Shown: piece by piece, positions 55,090-64,000 of the stretch
How the letters are laid out: each line of letters begins with the position of its first letter
Numbering within the stretch: the first letter of the stretch is position 1
Origin: Paulinella micropora
Taxonomy: Eukaryota > Cercozoa > Imbricatea > Euglyphida
DNA: 64,000 nt
NCBI GenBank assembly: GCA_009731375.1
Contig: BJOX01000212.1
Location: 589,006 to 653,005 of the forward strand
Direction of reading: 5' to 3'
Notes under the pieces: generated by a model
The model's database searches: none
Seen by the model: the letters and a program-made list of their open reading frames with translations, nothing else
Told to the model about the DNA's origin: nothing
Position numbers and translations under genes: made by a program

Positions 55090-56034
55090 TATATATTAAG
55101 GTTATAGATATAGATGTAGGTATAGATATAGATATAGATATAGATAGCGTCCGACGATTGAAACTTGGATTCTATACGTGGGGTAATTTCTACAGATATA
55201 CATATAGATATAGGTATAGATTTAGATATATAGATATAGATATAGATATAGATATAGATATAGATATAGGTAGCGTCTGTTGATTCAATCTTGGTTTCTC
55301 CATGCGGAGTAATTTCTATAGAAATATATATAGATATAGGTGTAGATATAGATATAGATATAGATTTCGGTATAGATATAGGTATAGATATAGATACCGG
55401 TATAGATATAGGTATAGATATAGATATAGATATAGGTAGCGTCTGATGATTCAATCTTGGTTTCTCCATGTGGGGTAATTTCTATAGATGTAGATATAGA
55501 TATAGACATAGATATAGATATAGGTGTAGATATAGATATAGATATAGATTTCGGTATAGATATAGGTATAGATATAGATATAGATATACGTAGCGTCTGA
55601 TGATTCAATCTTGGTTTCTCCATGTGGGGTAATTTCTATAGATGTAGATATAGATATAGGTATAGATATGTATATATACATCTAGGCATAGATGTAGATA
55701 TAGATATAGATGGGCTTAGATGATATAGATATAGATATAGATGTAGATATAGATATAGATATAGATATAGTTGGTAGCGTCTGGAATCTTGGTTTCTCCG
55801 TGTGGGGTAATTTCTATAGATATAGATATAGATATAGATATGGATATAGATATCGATATAGTTGGTAGCGTCTGGAGATTCAATCTTGGTTTCTCGGGTA
55901 ATTTCTATAGATATAGATATAGATATAGGTATAGATATAGATATATGTTTAGATATAGGTATGGATAAAGATATAGATATGGATAGCCTCTGAGGATTAA
56001 ACCTTGGTTTCTCCATGCGGGGTAATTTCTATAG
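54923..56034 (+). repeat. Compound array: about 50-bp AGCGTCTGATGATTCAATC core eight times in GATATA spacers
   Basis: Cores at 54996, 55146, 55270, 55435, 55590, 55771, 55861 and 55983 read GTAGCGTCTGATGATTCAAT, then CTTGGTTTCTCCATG and GGGGTAATTTCTATAG. Spacers are (GATATA)n with GGTATA variants. Confidence 0.95.
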
Positions 56035-56280
56035 ATGTAGATATAGATACAGATATAGATTTCTATATAGATGTAGATATAGATATAGATATAGATATAG
56101 GTATAGATATAGATATAGATACAGATATAGATATAAGATAGATATAGATACAGGTATAGATATAGATATAGATATAGATATAGATATAGGTATAGATATA
56201 GATATAGATATGATATAGATATAGATATAGATATAGGTATAATAGCTATATATGTAGATATAGATATAGATATAGATATA
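56035..56280 (+). repeat. (GATATA)n array
   Basis: GATATA with GGTATA and GATACA variants. Confidence 0.96.
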
Positions 56281-57180
<900 letters not shown>

Positions 57181-57197
57181 CTGATTTTTTTGTTATC

Positions 57198-57228
<31 letters not shown>

Positions 57229-57385
57229 CCGTAAACACATACATACATACATATTTGACACACACACACACACATACATACATACATACATACATACATA
57301 CATACATACATACATACAACTCACTCATCACAAACACACACACACACACACCCACACACACACACACACACAAACACAAACACAA

Positions 57386-57428
<43 letters not shown>

Positions 57429-57429
57429 C
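57181..57429. repeat. GATA, ATAC and CA/CAAA tracts ending at a gap
   Basis: Short microsatellites; CA with AAC variants runs to 57429. Confidence 0.95.
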
Positions 57430-57783
57430 NNNNNNNNNNNNNNNNNNNNNNNNNNNNNNNNNNNNNNNNNNNNNNNNNNNNNNNNNNNNNNNNNNNNNNN
57501 NNNNNNNNNNNNNNNNNNNNNNNNNNNNNNNNNNNNNNNNNNNNNNNNNNNNNNNNNNNNNNNNNNNNNNNNNNNNNNNNNNNNNNNNNNNNNNNNNNNN
57601 NNNNNNNNNNNNNNNNNNNNNNNNNNNNNNNNNNNNNNNNNNNNNNNNNNNNNNNNNNNNNNNNNNNNNNNNNNNNNNNNNNNNNNNNNNNNNNNNNNNN
57701 NNNNNNNNNNNNNNNNNNNNNNNNNNNNNNNNNNNNNNNNNNNNNNNNNNNNNNNNNNNNNNNNNNNNNNNNNNNNNNNNNNN
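57430..57783. other. Assembly gap (354 N)
   Basis: Unknown sequence inside CA repeat on the left. Confidence 0.98.
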
Positions 57784-57955
57784 AAAACCAGCTTAAAACA
57801 TCGAAAAATGGTGTGTGTGTGTGTGTTTGTGTGTGTTTCAGGACAGAAAGGCAGTGGTTGGGACAAAAAGCCGGTAGCGAGGCAGTTGTCGGGCAAAAAG
57901 GCAGTAGTGAGGAAATGTTTGCGATCAGGACAAAAAGGCAGACCTTGGAGATAGA
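57784..57955 (+). repeat. GT run and GGCAGTAG minisatellite (third cluster)
   Basis: GGCAGTGGTTGGGACAAAAA, GGCAGTTGTCGGGC and GGCAGTAGTGAGGAAATG units with AAAAAG spacers. Confidence 0.9.
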
Positions 57956-57978
57956 TAGGTAGATAGATAGATAGATAA

Positions 57979-58017
<39 letters not shown>

Positions 58018-58028
58018 CTCACTCTATG

Positions 58029-58064
<36 letters not shown>

Positions 58065-58067
58065 CGT

Positions 58068-58103
<36 letters not shown>

Positions 58104-58167
58104 CAGATAGATAGATAGATAGATAGATAGATAGGATATTGCTATGCCGTTCTCCAGTTTGGTAGGT

Positions 58168-58211
<44 letters not shown>

Positions 58212-58218
58212 TAGATAG

Positions 58219-58259
<41 letters not shown>

Positions 58260-58321
58260 TTTTCCAATGTGTGTGTGTGTGTGTGTGTGTGTATACGTCA
58301 GTGTGTCAGCGTAGAAAGCCA

Positions 58322-58359
<38 letters not shown>

Positions 58360-58374
58360 TATAAGTCAGTGAGG
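57956..58374. repeat. GATA array and GT tracts
   Basis: GATA to about 58260 with one CTATGCCGTTCTCCAGTTTG core (58143), then GT runs (58268-58292, 58325-58355). The core resembles CTACGCCATTCTCTACTTTA at 58598. Confidence 0.92.
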
Positions 58375-58591
58375 AGACGATGGCGGGGCAAAAGAAAAAG
58401 AAGCCAGTAGTAAGGAAGCGGTTGATATCAGGCCAAAAAAGAAGGCAGTAGTGAGGAAATGGCTGTGATCAGGACAAAAAAGGCAGTAGTGAGGAAATGG
58501 CTGTGCTCAGGACAAAAAAGACAATAGTGAGGAAATGGCTGTGATCAGGACTAAAAAAAAAGGGGGGGGGGGGGGGGGGGGNNNNNNNNNN
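58375..58591 (+). repeat. GGCAGTAGTGAGGAAATGGC minisatellite (fourth cluster), G run and 10-N gap
   Basis: About five units of about 44 bp containing GGCAGTAGTGAGGAAATGGC then TGTGATCAGGACAAAAAA. An A run, a G run (58562-58581) and N 58582-58591 follow. Confidence 0.93.
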
Positions 58592-59170
58592 AGGTTACTA
58601 CGCCATTCTCTACTTTAGTTACAATATCCGAGTCGGAGCGGTGGTGGAAGCCTGGAACACCGAGGTAGGTAGGTAGATGGGTAGGTAGGCAGGTAGGCAG
58701 GTAGGTGGGTAGGTAGGTAGGTAGGTAGGTAGGTGGGTAGGTGGGTAGGTGGGTAGGTAGGTGGGTAGATATGTAGATAGGTAGGTAGGTGTGGGTAGGT
58801 GGGTAGGTAGGTAGGTAGGTAGGTAGGTGGGTAGGTGGGTAGGTAGGTAGGTGGGTAGGTGGGTAGGTAGGTAGGTAGGTAGGTAGGTTGTAGGTAGGTG
58901 GGTAGATAGGTAGGTGGGTAGGTGGGTAGGTAGGTGAGTAGGTAGGTAGAGAGGTAGGTAGGTAGGTAAGTAGGTAGGTGGGTAGGTAGGTGGGTAGGTA
59001 GGTAGGTGGGTAGGTAGGTGATAGGTAGGTAGGTAGGTAGGTGTGTAGGTAGGCAGGTAGGTAGGTAGGTAGGTAGGTAGGTAGGTAGGTGGGTAGGTAG
59101 GTGGGTAGATAGGTAGGTAGGTGGGTAGGTAGGTAGGTGGGTAGGTAGGTAGGTAGGTAGGTAGGGGGGT
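58592..59170 (+). repeat. Short island then (GGTA)n/(GGTG)n
   Basis: Unique 58592-58662, then about 0.5 kb of GGTA/GGTG. Confidence 0.95.
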
Positions 59171-59214
<44 letters not shown>

Positions 59215-59244
59215 TGTCTTGCGGGCCATGTCAGCATACATATA

Positions 59245-59275
<31 letters not shown>

Positions 59276-59401
59276 TTCTTTAATACATACATCTGTCTAG
59301 CATCATAGCGAGCACGGGCCATATCAACATACATACATGTATATATAATATGTCTAGCATCCTAGCGATGTATGTATGTACCTATCTACCTACCTAACTA
59401 C

Positions 59402-59420
<19 letters not shown>
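59171..59420. repeat. AT tracts with GGGCCAT(G/A)TCA and GTCTAGCATC words
   Basis: Two AT runs. GCGGGCCATGTCAGCATACA (59221) resembles CACGGGCCATATCAACATAC (59314). TGTCTAGCATC(A/C)TAGCGA occurs at 59293 and 59351. CTAT at about 59402-59425. Confidence 0.88.
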
Positions 59421-59435
<15 letters not shown>

Positions 59436-59670
59436 GTAGGTAGGTAGGTAGGTAGGTAGGTAGGTAGGTGGGTAGGTAAGTGAGTAGGTGGGTAGGTAGG
59501 TGGGTAGGTAGGTAGGTAGGTAGGTGGGTAGGTAGGTAGGTAGGTAGGTAGGTGGGTAGGTAGGTAGGTAAGTAGGTAGGTGGTAGGTAGGTAGGTAGGT
59601 GCGTAGGTAGGTAGATGCGTAGGTAGGTAGGTAGGTGGGTAGGTAGGTAGGTAGGTAGGTATGTAGGTAG
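59421..59670 (+). repeat. (GGTA)n/(GGTG)n array
   Basis: GGTA with GGTG, AGTG and GGTGCGTA variants. Confidence 0.96.
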
Positions 59671-60140
59671 CCTGTCAATCATGCACACAATTTCTCTGAC
59701 AAGACCCTCATAGGGAAGGTGACAAAAAGGCAGTAGTGAGGCTAATTTTTGGACAATAAGACAGTAGTGAGGCAGTGATTTGCGAAACTCAGAAAGGCAG
59801 CAGTAAATAACATATTTATCGGTCACCTTCAAATAATATGGTCAGGTTACCGATAAACTACATATGCGGCGCGCCAAATTTGACGTGTTTTGCGGGCTCG
59901 CCGGCTCACCCGCAAAACACGTCAAATTTGTGGCTAACCGCATAATGACGATTATGCTTGACTGACCCGTCCTTCTGAGCTTGGTTGCAGGGGATTCCGT
60001 TGTTGACTTGGGACTGGGTAAGACAGGGGTCGGTGTATTTTTGAGGTGGCCGGTGGGGAGGACGGGTGAGGGGGAAGTGATATGGCTGGCGCTAGCCGCT
60101 GCGATTAAATTTTTAGACATTGGCGATGGTGAACCCTAGA
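59671..60140. other. Single-copy island with GGCAGTAG units and nested hairpins
   Basis: GGCAGTAGTGAGG words lie at 59712-59812 (fifth cluster). TTTATCGGTCACC (59816) and GGTTACCGATAAA (about 59845) form an imperfect inverted repeat, followed by the hairpin at 59875. A 92-codon minus-strand frame (60120-59842, starting MSKNLIAAASASHITSPSPV) crosses the hairpin; no domain is recognised and it is probably non-coding. Confidence 0.6.
59875..59930. repeat. Perfect 22-bp-arm hairpin with 12-nt loop
   Basis: Arms 59875-59896 and 59909-59930 pair 22/22: the left starts CAAATTTGACGTG and ends TTTTGCGGG. Just outside, TATGCGG (about 59863) and CCGCATA (about 59938) pair again after unpaired 5-7 nt bulges. 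It could be a small transposon remnant, a regulatory hairpin or a hairpin RNA source. Confidence 0.93.
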
Positions 60141-60501
60141 TAAATAGATAGATAGATGGATAGATAGATAGGTAGGTAGGTAGGTAGGTAGGTAGGTATG
60201 TAGATAGATTGATAGATAGGTAGGTAGGTAGGTAGATAGGTAGATAGATAGATAGATAGGTAGATAGATGGATAGATAGATAGGTAGGTAGATAGGTAGG
60301 TAGGTAGGTAGGTAGATAGATAGATAGATAGATAGATAGAGATAGTACGTAGGTATAAAGAGATGAAAAGGAAGGTAGGTAGGTAGGTAGGTAGGTAGAT
60401 AGGTAGATAAACAGACAGACAGACAGATAGATAGATAGATAGATAGTAGATAGACAGGTAGGTAGATAGGTAGGTAGATAGGTAGGTAGGTAGATAGGTA
60501 C

Positions 60502-60545
<44 letters not shown>

Positions 60546-60571
60546 GAAGTTAGATAGTTAGGTAGGTAGGT

Positions 60572-60619
<48 letters not shown>

Positions 60620-60709
60620 TAATAGATAGGTAGTAGATAGGTAGTTAAATAGATAGATCGATATATAGATAGGTTAGATAGATAGATAGATAAATAGATA
60701 GATAGATAG

Positions 60710-60796
<87 letters not shown>

Positions 60797-60825
60797 TAAT
60801 ATGTATGTCTGTATCTGTGTACCAT
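60141..60825 (+). repeat. GATA/GGTA arrays, CA and AT tracts
   Basis: Alternating GGTA and GATA to about 60712, CA 60716-60751, AT 60752-60794. Confidence 0.95.
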
Positions 60826-61075
60826 ACGACTTGATCGATTGAGTGGACTGCCCCTGGACTAATAAAGATAGATAGATAGATAAATAGATAGATAGGTAGG
60901 TAAATAGATAGATAGATAGAATGATAGATAGATAGATAGGTAGATATGTGGATGGATGGATAGATAGGTAGATAGGTAGATAGGTGGATGGATGCATGGA
61001 TAGATATATAGATAGATATATAGATAGATAGGTAGATAGGTGGATGGATGGATAGATATATAGATAGATAGATAT

Positions 61076-61107
<32 letters not shown>

Positions 61108-61164
61108 GTAGGTAGATAGGTGGATGGAAGGATGGATAGATTGATAGACAGATAGTTAGATAGG

Positions 61165-61203
<39 letters not shown>

Positions 61204-61314
61204 GCGATCGACGTGGCTGTCTGGACTGTCTCTGGACTAATAAGATCGATAGATAGATGAATAGATAGGTAGATAGTAGGTGGATGGATGGATGGATAGA
61301 TGGATGGATGGATG

Positions 61315-61348
<34 letters not shown>
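60826..61348 (+). repeat. GATA/GGAT arrays with two CTCTGGACTAATAA-type cores
   Basis: TTGATCGATTGAGTGGACTG, then CCCCTGGACTAATAA (60830-60868), resembles CGATCGACGTGGCTGTCTGG, then ACTGTCTCTGGACTAATAA (61204-61246). Confidence 0.92.
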
Positions 61349-61349
<1 letters not shown>

Positions 61350-61526
61350 TAATGGGAGATAGATAGATACATACCCTGTCTAGTAGTTCTATTTGAAGCA
61401 TTGGAGAAGAAGACACGAGGGTAGATAGATAGGTAGGTAGATATGTAGGTGTGGAAAGGTGTGGGTAGGTAGGTAGGTACGTAGGTAGGCAGATAAATAG
61501 ACAGACAGATAGATATATATATATAT

Positions 61527-61567
<41 letters not shown>

Positions 61568-61770
61568 CAGATAGAGTAATGGGAGATAGATAGATGCATA
61601 CCCTGTCTAGTAGTTCTATTTGAGGCATTGGAGAAGAAGACACGAGGGTAGATAGATAGGTAGGTAGATATGTAGGTGAGGAAAAGTGTGGGTAGGTAGG
61701 TAGGTACGTAGGTAGGCAGGTACGTACGTAGGCAGATAAATAGACAGACAGACAGATAGATAGATAGATA
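61349..61770 (+). repeat. Compound array: 227-bp unit with CTGTCTAGTAGTTCTATTTG core
   Basis: Units start AATGGGAGATAGATAG at about 61349 and 61576. Each has CCTGTCTAGTAGTTCTATTT, GCATTGGAGAAGAAGACACG, then GGTA sequence with AAAGTGTGGG or AAAGGTGTGGG. A third unit follows the family A array at 63030. Confidence 0.94.
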
Positions 61771-62986
61771 GATGAAATATCGACTGTCAGAAAAAAGGAG
61801 CTTCTGATTTCGTCAACCAAGGAAGTCTGTGGGTAAAGTATTAACCCGATGCCCAGCTAAGCCGTGATGTTTGCACGGAAGGGACTGATACAGGCGATAC
61901 CAAAGCTCCCTAGTACCAGGCGGGGCCAGGGCTCGTTCCATAAGCGCCCCTTGCAGAACGAGCTCCCACCTCCATTACAGAGGACCCAGTAAGCAGATGG
62001 AGTTTCGAGACTGTTCGACAGTCTAGTATAAACCGACAGAGCACTGTGGGTTTTATTCCGGGCTCAACAAGCGAGAAAGGGCACCCTGAGGGAACAGGAT
62101 TGTGCTTCCCGTCGCTATTTCGGCATGTGACTNNNNNNNNNNNNNNNNNNNNNNNNNNNNNNNNNNNNNNNNNNNNNNNNNNNNNNNNNNNNNNNNNNNN
62201 NNNNNNNNNNNNNNNNNNNNNNNNNNNNNNNNNNNNNNNNNNNNNNNNNNNNNNNNNNNNNNNNNNTTGGTTCGCTCCGTGGAGTAAGTGATGAGATCAA
62301 CTGATGAGATATCGACTAATGTCAGAAAAAAGGAGCTTCTGATTTCGTCAACCAAGGAAGTCTGTGGGTAAAGTATTAACCCGATGCCCAGCTAAGCCGT
62401 GATGTTTGCACGGAAGGGACTGATACAGGCGATACCAAAGCTCCCTAGTACCAGGCGGGGCCAGGGCTCGTTCCATAAGCGCCCCTTGCAGAACGAGCTC
62501 CCACCTCCATTACAGAGGACCCAGTAAGCAGATGGAGTTTCGAGACTGTTCGACAGTCTAGTATAAACCGACAGAGCACTGTGGGTTTTATTCCGGGCTC
62601 AACAAGCGAGAAAGGGCACCCTGAGGGAACAGGATTGTGCTTCCCGTCGCTATTTCGGCATGTGACTTATAGGCGTATGGCTAGGCACACATAAGGCACC
62701 CCACCACGGGCCCAGCACACCCACACCATCCCCTAATTCTCTGTCTGTCGACAGATGGCACCCATTTCAAAAAACCAAGCCCAAGGGAGGGTCAGTGACA
62801 CCTCAAGTGGCCTTGGTTCGCTCCGTGGAGTAAGTGATGAGATCAACAGATGAGATATCGACTAATGTCAGAAAAAAGGAGCTTCTGATTTCGTCAACCA
62901 AGGAAGTCTGTGGGTAAAGTATTAACCCGATGCCCAGCTAAGCCGTGATGTTTGCACGGAAGGGACTGATACAGGCGATACCAAAG
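61771..62986 (+). repeat. Tandem family A array: three head-to-tail units, one with a 134-N gap, last truncated
   Basis: Unit starts are 61771, 62303 and 62849 (period 546 between the last two). N at 62133-62266 lies in the first unit. The third breaks off after CAGGCGATACCAAAG into GATA. The units are nearly identical, pointing to recent amplification, and the gap may reflect collapse. Confidence 0.95.
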
Positions 62987-63236
62987 AGATAGATAGATAG
63001 ATAGATAGAAAGATAGATAGATAGATAGATTAATGGGAGATAGATAGATACATACCCTGTCTAGTAGTTCTATTTGAGGCATTGGAGAAGAAGACAGGGC
63101 AGATTGATATGTAGGTAGATATGTAGGTGTGGAAAGGTGTGGGTAGGTAGGTAGGTACGTAGGTAGGCAGATAGATAGATAGATAGATAGATAGATAGTA
63201 GATAGTACATAGATAGATAGATAGATATATAGATAT

Positions 63237-63293
<57 letters not shown>

Positions 63294-63358
63294 CTGTCAA
63301 GGAGTTCTATTTGAGGTATTGGAGACATAGGGGTGCCCGTCCCAGACTCACCCTGGGG

Positions 63359-63395
<37 letters not shown>

Positions 63396-63492
63396 GGATG
63401 GATAGATATATAGATAGATAGATAGATAGAGAAGGGTGCATAGGGGTCCCGGTCTCAGACTCACCCTGGGGTAGATAGATAGATAGATAGAT

Positions 63493-63530
<38 letters not shown>
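62987..63530 (+). repeat. GATA/GGTA arrays with related CTAGTAGTTCTATTTGAG cores
   Basis: Cores at 63030-63104, 63292-63360 and 63430-63472. The last two carry a new end, CTCAGACTCACCCTGGGGTA or CCCAGACTCACCCTGGGGTA. Confidence 0.93.
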
Positions 63531-63535
<5 letters not shown>

Positions 63536-64000
63536 CATGCATGCATACATACAGACATGAATGCATGCATGTATACATACATACATACATACATGCATGC
63601 ATGCATGCATGCATACATACATACATACATGCATGCATGCATTCATGCATGCATGCATACATACATACATACATACATACATACATACATACATGCATTC
63701 ATACATACATACATACATACATGCAGGCATGCATGCATGCATGCATACATACGTATATACGTTCATACGTACATACGTACATACACACATACATGCATAC
63801 ATACATATATACATTCATTCATTCATTCATTCATACATACATACATACATACATACATACATACATGCATGCATGCATGCATGCATACATACATACATAC
63901 ATGCATACATACATACATGCATACATACATGCATACATACATACATACATACATACATACATACATACATACATACATACGTACATACATATATACTTAC
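63531..64000. repeat. ATAC/TGCATGCA array to the window edge
   Basis: ATAC with ATGC, ATTC and GTAC variants. Confidence 0.97.

Noticed and set aside
59842-60120. 92-codon minus-strand protein MSKNLIAAASASHITSPSP
   Set aside because: It crosses a perfect hairpin, has no recognisable domain, and low-complexity Pro/Ser/Thr composition; insufficient support for a gene.

Overview
The window looks like nuclear DNA of a eukaryote with a large, extremely microsatellite-rich genome, assembled as a scaffold. At least fourteen runs of N interrupt it, many of exactly 10 N. Many abut homopolymer or dinucleotide runs. I cannot name the species. The only gene with recognisable domains (1-2382, +) encodes YadA-head-like repeats, 50-residue repeats and two F5/8-type-C-like domains. 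This architecture is best known from phycodnavirus/giant-virus structural proteins and from algal or protist genomes carrying such genes, so a protist or alga is my best guess, at low confidence. No rRNA, tRNA, CRISPR, operon or bacterial feature was seen.

Layout. 1-2382: the adhesin-like gene, open from the window edge but cut once by an in-frame TGA (952-954); its second F5/8-like domain is truncated by an 82-bp tandem duplication. 2.4-3.0 kb: gap. 3.0-7.4 kb: mostly single-copy AT-rich DNA with a 0.4-kb imperfect palindrome (3587-3999). 7.8-9.2 kb: a probable two-exon gene fragment on the minus strand. Its intron is a CATA/GTAT microsatellite and supplies a GTATGT splice donor; pieces of one exon are scattered through the neighbouring GTAT tracts. 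9.2-22.7 kb: a giant GATA-type array with higher-order duplications and inserted copies of two dispersed repeat families, named here A (about 547 bp) and B. 22.7-27.6 kb: GT/AT/GATATA arrays with a 33-bp core repeated about 26 times, then a MITE-like element. 27.6-34.5 kb: GATA/GGTA arrays with several core repeats. 34.5-38.5 kb: trinucleotide and CT tracts, a second MITE-like locus, and an inverted block carrying A and B on the minus strand. 38.5-53.2 kb and 53.2-64 kb: more compound arrays, further A copies, a tandem A array (61.8-63.0 kb) and one GC-rich island with a perfect 22-bp-arm hairpin (59.9 kb).

The unifying pattern is a compound core-plus-spacer architecture. More than a dozen unrelated cores of about 25-100 bp are each repeated locally and separated by tetranucleotide (GATA, GGTA, GTAT) or GATATA spacers of variable length. 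Families A and B both begin with the same GATGAGATATCG-like terminus against a GATA tract, and in all copies seen their orientation follows the GATA/TATC polarity. Nearly all long open frames encoding runs such as [22 protein letters not shown] or RERERE are translations of microsatellites and are not genes.
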